NCBI RefSeq assembly: GCF_001580455.1
Contig: NZ_CP010951.1
Coordinates: 1,860,001-1,924,000 of the forward strand
Source of the DNA: Ramlibacter tataouinensis
GTDB lineage: Bacteria > Pseudomonadota > Gammaproteobacteria > Burkholderiales > Burkholderiaceae_C
Reading direction: 5' to 3'
Length of the DNA stretch: 64,000 nucleotides
Shown here: positions 25,963 through 34,022 of the stretch, piece by piece
Position numbering within the stretch: position 1 is the first letter of the stretch
How the letters are laid out: each line of letters opens with the position of its first letter
Notes under the pieces: generated by a model
The model's input: the letters and a program-made list of their open reading frames with translations, nothing else
Database searches by the model: none
What the model was told of the DNA's origin: nothing
Position numbers and translations under genes: made by a program

Positions 25963-26151
25963 TCAGAGCACCTTCACCAGGTAATCGATCTTGTTGATCA
26001 TTCCGCGCACGGCGGGGGTGTCCTGCAGCTCGCTCACGCTGTTGAGCTTGCGCAGGCCCAGGCCGCGCACCGTGGCGCGGTGGTCGGCCTTGGTGCCGAT
26101 CGGGCTGCGCACGAGCTGGACCTTGACGGTCTTGGTTTGCTGGTTTGCCAT
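25963..26151 (-). CDS. rpmD: Ribosomal protein L30
   Basis: A 62-residue 50S protein; VKVQLVRSPIGTKADHRATV and the GLGLRKLNSVSELQDTPAV core are typical. Short form as in other proteobacteria. It lies between rpsE and rplO. Confidence 0.97.
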   Translation of the reverse strand: MANQQTKTVKVQLVRSPIGTKADHRATVRGLGLRKLNSVSELQDTPAVRGMINKIDYLVKVL

Positions 26152-26165
26152 GTCAGTGACTCCGG

Positions 26166-26687
26166 TCAGGCGGCGAAGATCTCTTCGACCGACTTGCCGC
26201 GCTTGGCCGCCACTTCCGCCGGGGTCGTGGAGTTCTTCAGCGCGTCGAAGGTGGCGCGGACCATGTTGTAGGGGTTCGTCGAACCATGGCTCTTGGCCAC
26301 GATGTCGGTGATGCCCATGACTTCGAACACCGCGCGCATCGGGCCGCCGGCGATGATGCCCGTGCCCTTGGGGGCCGGGGCCATCATCACGCGCGCCGCG
26401 CCGTGGTGGCCGACCACGTTGTGGTGGATGGTGCCGTTCTTCAGCGACACCTTGGTCATGTTGCGGCGGGCTTCTTCCATCGCCTTCTGCACGGCGGCGG
26501 GCACTTCCTTGGACTTGCCCTTGCCCATGCCGACGCGGCCGTCGCCGTCGCCGACCACGGTGAGCGCGGCGAAGCCGAGGATACGGCCGCCCTTCACCAC
26601 CTTGGTCACGCGGTTGACCGCGATCATTTTCTCGCGCAGGCCGTCTTCGGGACCGTCACCTTGCGTCTTCGCTTGAACTCGTGCCAT
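26166..26687 (-). CDS. rpsE: Ribosomal protein S5
   Basis: A 173-residue 30S protein with the dsRBD-like N-terminal half (MIAVNRVTKVVKGGRILGFA) and the C-terminal GTGIIAGGPMRAVFEVMGI segment. Required for decoding accuracy. Normal length. It is 12 bp downstream of rplR. Confidence 0.98.
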   Translation of the reverse strand: MARVQAKTQGDGPEDGLREKMIAVNRVTKVVKGGRILGFAALTVVGDGDGRVGMGKGKSKEVPAAVQKAMEEARRNMTKVSLKNGTIHHNVVGHHGAARVMMAPAPKGTGIIAGGPMRAVFEVMGITDIVAKSHGSTNPYNMVRATFDALKNSTTPAEVAAKRGKSVEEIFAA

Positions 26688-26699
26688 GTTGCGAATCCT

Positions 26700-27065
26700 T
26701 TAGAACTGGAGGCCCGCGGCGCGCGCGGCATCGGCCAGCGCCTTGACGCGGCCGTGGTAGGCGAAGCCGGCGCGGTCGAAAGCGACCTTCTCGACGCCAG
26801 CGGCCTTGGCCTTCTCGGCGATCAGCTTGCCGACTTGCTCGGCGGCAGCCTTGTTGCCGCCCTTGCCGGCGCCGCCCAGCGACTTGCGCAGGTCGGCCTG
26901 TGCGGTCGACGCCGAAGCCAGCACCTTGCTGCCGTCCTCGGAGATCACCGCCGCGTAGATGTGAAGATTGGTGCGGTTCACCGTCAGCCGCGCAACGCCC
27001 TGGGTGGCGATGCGGATGCGGGTCTGGCGGGCCCGGCGAAGACGCTGCTCTTTCTTGGTCAACAT
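26700..27065 (-). CDS. rplR: Ribosomal protein L18
   Basis: A 121-residue 5S rRNA-binding protein. It starts MLTKKEQRLRRARQTRIRIA and has the FDRAGFAYHGRVKALADAAR C-terminal signature. Normal length. Confidence 0.98.
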   Translation of the reverse strand: MLTKKEQRLRRARQTRIRIATQGVARLTVNRTNLHIYAAVISEDGSKVLASASTAQADLRKSLGGAGKGGNKAAAEQVGKLIAEKAKAAGVEKVAFDRAGFAYHGRVKALADAARAAGLQF

Positions 27066-27076
27066 GATGCAGCTCC

Positions 27077-27610
27077 TTATTTCTTCTTCGTTTCCTTGAT
27101 CGTGATCTTCTCGTCCGCGTAGCGGATGCCCTTCCCCTTGTAGGGCTCGGGCGGGCGAACGGCGCGGATTTCCGCGGCGATCTGGCCGACGCGCTGGCGG
27201 TCGGCGCCCTTGATCACGATTTCCGTGGGGGCTGGCGTCGCCACCGTGATCCCCGCGGGCATGTCGATGTTCACCGGGTGCGAATAGCCCACGGTGAGGT
27301 TCAGCTTGGCGCCCTGGGCCTGGGCCTTGTAGCCCACGCCGACGAGCGTGAGCTTGCGCTCGAAGCCCTTGGTCACGCCCACCACCATGTTGTTCACCAG
27401 CTGGCGCATGGTGCCGCTCATGGCGTTGGCTTCACGCGATTCGTTGGCCGGCTCGAAGGAGAGCTTGCCATCCTTGCTCGCGACCTTGACCAGCGCGTTC
27501 TGGGCCAGCGACAGCGCGCCGCCCGCGCCCTTGACGCTGATCTGGTCTTCCTTGATCTGCACGTCCACGCCTTGCGGGACGGCGACCGGCATTTTTCCGA
27601 CTCGGGACAT
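27077..27610 (-). CDS. rplF: Ribosomal protein L6
   Basis: A 177-residue protein made of two related domains. It starts MSRVGKMPVAVPQGVDVQIK, and the C-terminal signature PPEPYKGKGIRYADE is intact. Binds near the sarcin-ricin loop. Normal length. Confidence 0.98.
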   Translation of the reverse strand: MSRVGKMPVAVPQGVDVQIKEDQISVKGAGGALSLAQNALVKVASKDGKLSFEPANESREANAMSGTMRQLVNNMVVGVTKGFERKLTLVGVGYKAQAQGAKLNLTVGYSHPVNIDMPAGITVATPAPTEIVIKGADRQRVGQIAAEIRAVRPPEPYKGKGIRYADEKITIKETKKK

Positions 27611-27624
27611 TTCTTTTCCTTCCC

Positions 27625-28020
27625 TTAGGCGACGTAGCAGAGGACTTCGCCGCCGACGCCGTCAGCGCGCGCCTTGCGGTCGGTCATTACGCCGCGGGGG
27701 GTGGTCACGATCGCCACGCCCAGGCCGTTCTGGACCTGCGGAATGGCGTCACGGCCCTTGTACACGCGCAGGCCGGGGCGGCTGACGCGCTCGATGCGCT
27801 CGATCACCGGGCGGCCGGCGTAGTACTTCAGGGCGATTTCGAGTTCGCTCTTGTTGCCGTCCTTCTTGACCTGGAAGCCATCGATGTAGCCCTCGTCCTT
27901 CAGCACCTGGGCGATGGCCACCTTGATGTTCGAAGCGGGCACCGACACGGTCGCCTTCGCCACCATCTGCGCGTTGCGGATGCGGGTCAGCAGGTCGGCA
28001 ATGGGATCACTCATGCTCAT
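27625..28020 (-). CDS. rpsH: Ribosomal protein S8
   Basis: A 131-residue 30S assembly protein. It contains DPIADLLTRIRNAQM and the C-terminal GVMTDRKARADGVGGEVLCYVA. In enterics S8 represses the spc operon by binding mRNA near rplE; I cannot confirm such a site here. Normal length. Confidence 0.98.
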   Translation of the reverse strand: MSMSDPIADLLTRIRNAQMVAKATVSVPASNIKVAIAQVLKDEGYIDGFQVKKDGNKSELEIALKYYAGRPVIERIERVSRPGLRVYKGRDAIPQVQNGLGVAIVTTPRGVMTDRKARADGVGGEVLCYVA

Positions 28021-28039
28021 GTCTGTTCTCTCCTGCCGA

Positions 28040-28345
28040 TTACCAGCTGGCCTTGATCACGCCCGGGATGTCGCCGGTGAAGGCCATCTCGCGGATCTTG
28101 CTGCGGCCCAGGCCGAACTGGCGGAAGGTGCCGCGCGGACGACCCGTGATCTCGCAGCGGTTGCGCTGGCGGGTCGGGTTCGCGTTGCGGGGGAGTTTTT
28201 GCAGGGCCAGGCGAGCGGCGGCGCGCTCTTCCTCGCTCTTCTTGGCATCGCCGGCGATCGACTTCAGTTCCTCGTACTTCTTCGCGTACTTGGCAACGAG
28301 TTTGTCTCGCTTGAGCTCGCGTTGGATCAAAGCTGCTTTAGCCAC
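28040..28345 (-). CDS. rpsN: Ribosomal protein S14 (long, zinc-free form)
   Basis: A 101-residue protein of the C- type: NRCEITGRPRGTFRQFGLGR has one Cys in place of the zinc-knuckle pair. MAKAALIQRELKRDKLVAKY is the usual N terminus. Position between rplE and rpsH is canonical. Confidence 0.98.
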   Translation of the reverse strand: MAKAALIQRELKRDKLVAKYAKKYEELKSIAGDAKKSEEERAAARLALQKLPRNANPTRQRNRCEITGRPRGTFRQFGLGRSKIREMAFTGDIPGVIKASW

Positions 28346-28354
28346 GTTGTACCT

Positions 28355-28900
28355 TCAGTTCTTGAACGGGAAACGGAAGCCCGCGAGCAGCGCCTTGCAC
28401 TCTTCGTCGGTCTTGGCCGTGGTGGTGATCGAGATGTTCAGGCCGCGGATGGCGTCGACCTTGTCGTATTCGATCTCCGGGAAAATGATCTGTTCCTTGA
28501 CGCCGATGTTGTAGTTGCCACGGCCGTCGAACGCGCGACCGGAGATGCCGCGGAAGTCGCGCACGCGCGGCAGCGCCACGGTGACGAAACGATCCAGGAA
28601 TTCCCACATGCGCTCACCGCGCAGCGTCACCATCGCACCGATGGCCTGGCCTTCGCGGATCTTGAAGCCGGCGATGGCCTTCTTGGCCTTGGTCACGACG
28701 GGCTTCTGGCCGGCGATCTTGGTCAGGTCGCCGACGGCGTTGTCCATGACCTTCTTGTCGGCCACCGCCTCGCTCACGCCCATGTTCAGCGTGATCTTGC
28801 TCAGGCGCGGCACTTGCATCGGCGACTTGTAGCCGAACTTCTCGGTCAGCTCGCCAACCACTTTCTCGCGGTAGTGTTGTTGCAGTCGTGCCATGGTCAT
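28355..28900 (-). CDS. rplE: Ribosomal protein L5
   Basis: A 5S rRNA-binding 50S protein. Two starts are possible. The ATG at 28900 overlaps the rplX stop (ATGA) and gives 181 residues; the next ATG at 28894 gives 179 (MARLQQHYREKVVGELTEKF), the usual family start. The core includes LSKITLNMGVSEAVADKK and GVKEQIIFPEIEYDK. Translational coupling with rplX is likely either way. Confidence 0.97.
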   Translation of the reverse strand: MTMARLQQHYREKVVGELTEKFGYKSPMQVPRLSKITLNMGVSEAVADKKVMDNAVGDLTKIAGQKPVVTKAKKAIAGFKIREGQAIGAMVTLRGERMWEFLDRFVTVALPRVRDFRGISGRAFDGRGNYNIGVKEQIIFPEIEYDKVDAIRGLNISITTTAKTDEECKALLAGFRFPFKN

Positions 28901-29214
28901 GCCACCTTGATTTCTTCGCCGCTGGACTTGAAGACGCGCACGCGCTTGTCGCCCTGAACCTTGATGCCCACGCGGTCAGCCTTGCCGGTGGCGGGGTTGT
29001 AGATCGCCACGTTGGACTGGTGGATCGGCATGGACTTCTCCACGACGCCGCCGGTGGTGCCCTTCATCGGGTTGGGCTTGGTGTGCTTCTTGACCAGGTT
29101 GATGCCCTCGACCACGACGTGGTCGGCATCCTTGCGAAGCTGCACCTTGCCGCGCTTGCCCTTGTCGCGGCCGGCGATCACGATGACTTCATCGCCCTTG
29201 CGAATCTTGTTCAT
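28897..29214 (-). CDS. rplX: Ribosomal protein L24
   Basis: A 105-residue 50S assembly-initiator protein with the KOW motif near residues 5-35 (KGDEVIVIAGRDKGKRGKV). It is 9 bp after rplN, and its stop overlaps a possible rplE start by 4 nt. Normal length. Confidence 0.98.
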   Translation of the reverse strand: MNKIRKGDEVIVIAGRDKGKRGKVQLRKDADHVVVEGINLVKKHTKPNPMKGTTGGVVEKSMPIHQSNVAIYNPATGKADRVGIKVQGDKRVRVFKSSGEEIKVA

Positions 29215-29223
29215 GGCGTTCCC

Positions 29224-29592
29224 TTACAGAACTTCCGGGGCCAGCGACACGATCTTCATGAAGCGCTCGGTGCGCAGCTCGCGCGTCACCGGGCCGAAGA
29301 TGCGGGTGCCGATGGGCTCCAGCTTGTTGTTGAGCAGCACGGCGGCATTGCCGTCGAACTTGACCAGCGAGCCGTCGCCACGGCGGATGCCCTTGGCGGT
29401 TCGAACCACGACGGCGCTGTAGACCTCGCCCTTCTTGACGCGGCCCCGCGGTGCGGCTTCCTTGACGCTGACCTTGATGATGTCGCCCACGCTGGCGTAG
29501 CGACGCTTGGAACCGCCGAGCACCTTGATGCAAAGAACGGACTTCGCACCGGTGTTGTCGGCGACTTCGAGCCGAGATTCTGTCTGGATCAT
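29224..29592 (-). CDS. rplN: Ribosomal protein L14
   Basis: A 122-residue 50S protein starting MIQTESRLEVADNTGAKSVL. It contains the signature GGSKRRYASVGDIIKVSVKEA and ends RFMKIVSLAPEVL. The upstream extension of the frame has no family match. First gene of this cluster: no rpsQ, rpmC or other S10-operon gene precedes it, and glpD lies beyond the promoter region instead. Confidence 0.98.
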   Translation of the reverse strand: MIQTESRLEVADNTGAKSVLCIKVLGGSKRRYASVGDIIKVSVKEAAPRGRVKKGEVYSAVVVRTAKGIRRGDGSLVKFDGNAAVLLNNKLEPIGTRIFGPVTRELRTERFMKIVSLAPEVL

Positions 29593-29730
29593 TTCAAATA
29601 TTCCCAACTTGCACCCGGGCTCCGGAAATCCGGCGACCAGGTCAGTCTTGGGCCCGCCGTCCTCGCCGCAAACCACTTGCGGCGATTTCGAATGGGGCAG
29701 ATATGCACCCTTTTCAAGGCGCAGCCCGCG

Positions 29731-29759
29731 ATTATGGCAGATGGCGGCTGGGGCGTCAA
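29731..29759 (-). promoter_or_regulatory. Sigma70 promoter of the spc-alpha ribosomal cluster
   Basis: On the minus strand: -35 TTGACG (29759-29754), 17-bp spacer, -10 CATAAT (29736-29731). The start site would fall near 29724, giving a leader of about 130 nt before rplN. The leader contains an 8-bp hairpin CGCCGCAA/TTGCGGCG with a 5-nt loop at 29664-29684, a possible control element. Confidence 0.75.
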
Positions 29760-29787
29760 CCGACCAGCCAGGACGCGGGCGGGGGAG

Positions 29788-31356
29788 TCAGGCCGGCAAC
29801 TGCAGGTACAGGCTCGCCAGCTCCCGGAAGGCCGTCAGCTGGGGATCGGCGCCGGTTTCCTGGGCCAGGATATCGGCCACCGGCTGCGCCAGCGAATCGG
29901 CCAGCCGGGCGTCCAGGAACAACAGGCGCCAGCGGCGCCCCAGCATGTCCTCCACCGTGCGCGCATATTCATGGCGGGCGGCAAAGCGCACCATGGCTTC
30001 CGTCAGGCCGGGCGCCAGTTCGCGGTCCGCGCCGGGCAGCGCGAGGACTGCGGCGGCCTCGCTGCCGTAGGAATGCAACCCCTGCGCCTCGCTCATGGGG
30101 GTCAGCGGGCCGCCCGCCGCCGGCGCGCCGACGAGCTTGAGGTGGGTCGTCACCCCGGCCCGCGTCCTTTCGATCAGGCCGCGGCCCATGCAGGTCTCCA
30201 GCACGTCCTCGGCCATGGCGCGGTAGGTGGTCCATTTGCCGCCCGTGACGGTGACCAGGCCGCTGCGGCTGGCCAGCACGGTGTGTTCGCGGCTCAGCGC
30301 CTTGGTGTCTTCACCGTTGTCGCCGTGCGGCCTGACCAGCGGGCGCAGGCCGACCCAGACGCTGCGCACGTCCTGCGGCCGCGGCGCGCGGGCGAGGTAG
30401 CGCGCCGCCTCATGAAGAATGAAGTCCAGCTCCTGGCGAAGGGGGCGCGGCTCGCGCGGCAGGTCCTGGCGCGGGGTGTCGGTGGTCCCCAGGATCACCT
30501 TGCCCAGCCAGGGCACGCCGAACAGCACCCGGCCATCCGCCGTTTTCGGCACCATCAAGGCGTGTCGGCCCGGCAGGAAATCGCGATCGACCACCACATG
30601 CACGCCCTGGCTGGGCGCCACCATGGCGTGCACCGGCCGGCCGGTGGCTTCGCCGTCCTTTTGCCGGAATTCGTCGACCCAGACGCCGGCGGCGTTGATC
30701 ACGCAGCGGGCCTTGAGTTCGAAGACGGCGCCGCTCTCCTGGTCGCGGCAGACCAGCCCCGTGACCTGGCCACCCTCGTGCCGCAGTGCGGTCGCCGCGC
30801 AGTAGTTGACCAGCAGGGCGCCGCGCGCGGCCGCGGTGCGGGCGAGCGCCAGCGCCAGCCGCGCGTCGTCGAACTGCCCATCCCAGTACTTGATGCCGCC
30901 CCTGAGGCCCTGCGGACGCGCCGTCGGCAGGCAGTCCAGCACCTGGGCGCGCGCCAGGAACTCGGTGCCGCCGAGCCCCGCGGCACCGGCCAGGGCGTCG
31001 TACATCTTCAGCCCGGTCCCGTAGAACGCCGTCTCCCAGAAACGGTACGCGGGCACCACGAACGGCAGGGGCTGCGCCAGGTGCGGCGCGTTGCGCAGCA
31101 GGGTCGTGCGCTCCTGCAGCGCTTCGCGAACCAGGGCGATGTTGCCCTGCGCAAGGTAGCGCACGCCGCCATGAACCAGCTTGGTGGCGCGCGATGAAGT
31201 GCCCTTGGCGAAATCATGCGACTCCACCAGCACCACCGAGTAGCCGCGCGCGGCGGCGTCCAGCGCCACGCCCAGGCCCGTCGCGCCGCCACCGATGATC
31301 GCGATGTCATAGGTGGCCGGCCGGGCCAGTCGCTCGAGCAGCTGCTCTCGGTTCAT
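29788..31356 (-). CDS. glpD: Aerobic glycerol-3-phosphate dehydrogenase
   Basis: A 522-residue FAD enzyme at the inner face of the membrane that oxidises glycerol-3-phosphate to dihydroxyacetone phosphate and feeds the quinone pool. FAD motif YDIAIIGGGATGLGVALDAA lies near the N terminus, then GTSSRATKLVHGGVRYL, and later VILGTTDTPRQDLP and TVTGGKWTTYRAMAED. The start at 31356 (MNREQLLERL) fits relatives; an ATG at 31374 would add six residues. The gene is divergent from proC with only 38 bp between, so their promoters overlap. No glpF or glpK is nearby. Confidence 0.96.
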   Translation of the reverse strand: MNREQLLERLARPATYDIAIIGGGATGLGVALDAAARGYSVVLVESHDFAKGTSSRATKLVHGGVRYLAQGNIALVREALQERTTLLRNAPHLAQPLPFVVPAYRFWETAFYGTGLKMYDALAGAAGLGGTEFLARAQVLDCLPTARPQGLRGGIKYWDGQFDDARLALALARTAAARGALLVNYCAATALRHEGGQVTGLVCRDQESGAVFELKARCVINAAGVWVDEFRQKDGEATGRPVHAMVAPSQGVHVVVDRDFLPGRHALMVPKTADGRVLFGVPWLGKVILGTTDTPRQDLPREPRPLRQELDFILHEAARYLARAPRPQDVRSVWVGLRPLVRPHGDNGEDTKALSREHTVLASRSGLVTVTGGKWTTYRAMAEDVLETCMGRGLIERTRAGVTTHLKLVGAPAAGGPLTPMSEAQGLHSYGSEAAAVLALPGADRELAPGLTEAMVRFAARHEYARTVEDMLGRRWRLLFLDARLADSLAQPVADILAQETGADPQLTAFRELASLYLQLPA

Positions 31357-31394
31357 GCCCTCATTCTCAGCCACAACGGGACTAGACTACTTCC

Positions 31395-32219
31395 ATGAAA
31401 ACCAGTGCACATCAGGCGATCGCCTTCATCGGCGGCGGCAACATGGCCAGCGCCGTCATCGGCGGCCTGCTGCGTCAGGGCCTGCCGGCGGCGCAGATCG
31501 AGGTGGTCGAGCCCTTCGCCGAAGCGCGCGACAAGCTGAAAGCGCAGTTCGGCGTCGCAGCGCACGAGCGCGCCGGCGCCGGACTGCAGCGCGCCGGCCT
31601 GGTGGTTTGGGCGGTCAAACCCCAGACCTTCAAGGACGCCGCGGCGCAGGTGGCGGGCCACACCGGGCAGGCCCTGCACCTGAGCGTGGCGGCCGGCATC
31701 CGCTCCGACAGCATCGCCGCCTGGCTGGGCACGCAGCGCATCGTGCGGTCCATGCCCAACACCCCCGCCCTGGTCGGCAAGGGCATGACCGCCCTGTTCG
31801 CGCGGCCGGGTGTCTCCGACGAAGACAAGGCCTGGGTGGAGCAGGTCATCGCCACCACCGGCGAATCGCTGTGGGTCGACGCCGAAACCGATCTCGACGC
31901 CGTGACCGCGCTCTCCGGCTCCGGGCCGGCCTACGTGTTCTTCTTCCTGGAGGCGATGACCCAGGCCGGCATCGAGATGGGGCTCTCGCGCGAGCAGGCC
32001 TACCGGCTCGCCACCGGCACCTTCGCCGGCGCGTCCGAGCTGGCGCGCGCCTCGCAGGACCCGCCGGAGGTGCTGCGCCAGCGCGTGACCTCCAAGGGCG
32101 GCACCACCTACGCAGCGATCACGTCGATGGAACAGGCGCAGGTGAAGGAGCTTTTCATCCGCGCATTGCATGCCGCACGTGAGCGTGCCAAGGAACTGGG
32201 CGACGAGTTTGGCGGCTAG
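31395..32219 (+). CDS. proC: Pyrroline-5-carboxylate reductase
   Basis: A 274-residue NAD(P)H-dependent enzyme of the last step of proline synthesis. The Rossmann motif IAFIGGGNMASAVIGGLL is at the N terminus. VRSMPNTPALVGKG and the C-terminal signature ALSGSGPAYVFFFLEAM are intact, as is VTSKGGTTYAAI. Normal length. Divergent from glpD. Confidence 0.97.
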   Translation: MKTSAHQAIAFIGGGNMASAVIGGLLRQGLPAAQIEVVEPFAEARDKLKAQFGVAAHERAGAGLQRAGLVVWAVKPQTFKDAAAQVAGHTGQALHLSVAAGIRSDSIAAWLGTQRIVRSMPNTPALVGKGMTALFARPGVSDEDKAWVEQVIATTGESLWVDAETDLDAVTALSGSGPAYVFFFLEAMTQAGIEMGLSREQAYRLATGTFAGASELARASQDPPEVLRQRVTSKGGTTYAAITSMEQAQVKELFIRALHAARERAKELGDEFGG

Positions 32220-32240
32220 GCCGCCCCCAGCCGCCCTCGA

Positions 32241-33101
32241 TCAGCGCAGCGTGTAGCCGACGGCCACGCCGGCGAACACCGCGAACCCGAGCCAGTGGTT
32301 CAGCCGGAAAGCCTTGAAGCAGCCGGCGCGCTCGCGGGTGCGGATCAGGCCGTAGTGCCAGGCCGCCTGCGCGCCTGCCGCCGCCAGCGACACGGCCAGG
32401 ATCCACGCCGGAACGCGCCCGGCCAGCACGGCGCCCCAAATCGCCAGGTAGCTCGCGTAGCACAGCATGATCACCGCCACGTCGGCGCGTCCCAGCGTGA
32501 TGGCCGAGGTCTTCATGCCGATCTTCAGGTCGTCATCGCGGTCGACCATCGCGTATTCGGTGTCGTAGGCGAGCACCCAGAACAGGTTGCCCAGCAGCAG
32601 CACCCAGGCCAGCAGCGGCACGCGCGACTGCACCGCGGCGAAGGCCATCGGGATGCCGAAGCTGAAGGCCACGCCCAGCACCGCCTGCGGCATCGACACG
32701 AAGCGCTTGGCGTATGGGTAGGCCAGCGAGATCGCCAGGGCCGCGAACGACCAGGCGATGGTCACGGTGTTGGTCGTGAGCACCAGCGCGAATGCCAGCA
32801 GCGCCAGCACCGCGCCCAGCCCCAGCGCTTCCTTCACCGACACTGCACCGCGCGTCACCGGGCGCTGCGCGGTGCGCTTGACGTGGCGGTCGAACTCGCG
32901 GTCGGCCACGTCGTTGACGCAGCAGCCGGCGCTGCGCATCAGGATGGTGCCGAGCGTGAAGACGGCCAGCAGGTGCCAGCCGGGAAAGCCTTCGGCGGCG
33001 ATCCACAGCGCCGACAGCGTCGGCCACAGCAGCAGCAGCCAGCCGGCCGGGCGGTCCCAGCGGATCAGGTCGAGATAGAGGGAAAGTCTTTCGCGCAGCA
33101 A
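32241..33101 (-). CDS. ubiA: 4-hydroxybenzoate polyprenyltransferase
   Basis: A 286-residue membrane prenyltransferase of ubiquinone synthesis. The two Asp-rich magnesium-pyrophosphate motifs are present: NDVADREFDRHVKRTAQRP and YDTEYAMVDRDDDLKIGMKT. About eight membrane helices are visible. It starts 4 bp after the DyP gene stop, so it is likely co-transcribed with it. Confidence 0.96.
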   Translation of the reverse strand: MLRERLSLYLDLIRWDRPAGWLLLLWPTLSALWIAAEGFPGWHLLAVFTLGTILMRSAGCCVNDVADREFDRHVKRTAQRPVTRGAVSVKEALGLGAVLALLAFALVLTTNTVTIAWSFAALAISLAYPYAKRFVSMPQAVLGVAFSFGIPMAFAAVQSRVPLLAWVLLLGNLFWVLAYDTEYAMVDRDDDLKIGMKTSAITLGRADVAVIMLCYASYLAIWGAVLAGRVPAWILAVSLAAAGAQAAWHYGLIRTRERAGCFKAFRLNHWLGFAVFAGVAVGYTLR

Positions 33102-33105
33102 GGTG

Positions 33106-34020
33106 TCACAAGCCCAGTTGGCGCAGGTCCAGTTTGCCCTCGCGCATCGGCGGGCACCAGTAGTAGGCGCCGTTCACCGGCTTGGAGATGCGGAAGATCG
33201 CGTCCGTGACGCCGTCCTCCTGCCCCGCCATCCGGCGCATCTGCGCCTCGAAGGCGTAGAGCGACTTGCCGAAGGCGACGAACATCAGGCCGGCCTGCAT
33301 GCTCATCATCCACGGCATGGAGCGGCGCAGCAGGAAGGCCTCGGGGTCGAAACTCTCCTGCGCAGTGCGCTTGACGTGCGAGGACTGCGGCGAGTCCTCC
33401 AGTTCCTCGTTGGTCACGCGGTCGCGGCCGATGTGCTGGTTGGCGATTTCATCGGTCAGCGCCTCGAAGGCATCCAGGTCGTGCAGCCACTGCTGCACTG
33501 CGACGTAGCTCGAGCCGTCGATGCCCGGTCCCATGCCGTGCGCGAACGCCGCCTCCTCGGCCGCCTCGCCCTCCGGGTTCTCGGTGCCGTCCTCGTAGCC
33601 GGTGAGGTCGCGCCCGTGCGTGCCGCTCCACGAATGCCGGAACGAATCGACCACGTGGCGCACCACGAAGGCCGGCGCCAGCGCCTTCTGCACCTTGCGC
33701 GTGTGGTGCAGCAGGTCGCCCAGGTCGTCGCCGCGCACCCAGCACCACAGGGTGCCGGGCGTGGACGGCACCTTCACGCCGTGGCCCGAGAAATCGGGGA
33801 ACTCGTGCAGCCCCGGCACCTGCGCGTCCAGCGCCGCCACCAGCGCCGGGCCGATGCCCAGCACCACGTCGCTGCCATCGACCAGCGGCGACAGGCGCGC
33901 CAGCGCCTCCTTCACTTCCTCCACGCCGGTGCCGCGTTCCGGTAGGACGAAATTGACGTAGCGCGCCACGGCCGGCACGGGCTCGAGGATGCCTGGTTGG
34001 TACAGCGGATTGACGTTCAT
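33106..34020 (-). CDS. Dye-decolorizing (DyP-type) haem peroxidase
   Basis: A 304-residue haem peroxidase. The catalytic GxxDG motif is at 141-145 within GYEDGTENPEG, with the distal Asp at 144. The His in SSHVKRTAQE (near 216) fits the proximal haem ligand, and a C-terminal FGKSLYAFEAQMRRM region follows. No Tat or Sec signal is seen, so it is cytoplasmic or an encapsulin cargo; no encapsulin gene is in the window. Placed 2 bp after oxyR, which suggests peroxide-responsive co-transcription (inference). Confidence 0.93.
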   Translation of the reverse strand: MNVNPLYQPGILEPVPAVARYVNFVLPERGTGVEEVKEALARLSPLVDGSDVVLGIGPALVAALDAQVPGLHEFPDFSGHGVKVPSTPGTLWCWVRGDDLGDLLHHTRKVQKALAPAFVVRHVVDSFRHSWSGTHGRDLTGYEDGTENPEGEAAEEAAFAHGMGPGIDGSSYVAVQQWLHDLDAFEALTDEIANQHIGRDRVTNEELEDSPQSSHVKRTAQESFDPEAFLLRRSMPWMMSMQAGLMFVAFGKSLYAFEAQMRRMAGQEDGVTDAIFRISKPVNGAYYWCPPMREGKLDLRQLGL

Positions 34021-34022
34021 GA

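Noticed and set aside
33106..34020. DyP peroxidase considered as encapsulin cargo
   Set aside because: No encapsulin gene is present in the window and no clear C-terminal cargo peptide was seen; the adjacent genes are oxyR and ubiA.
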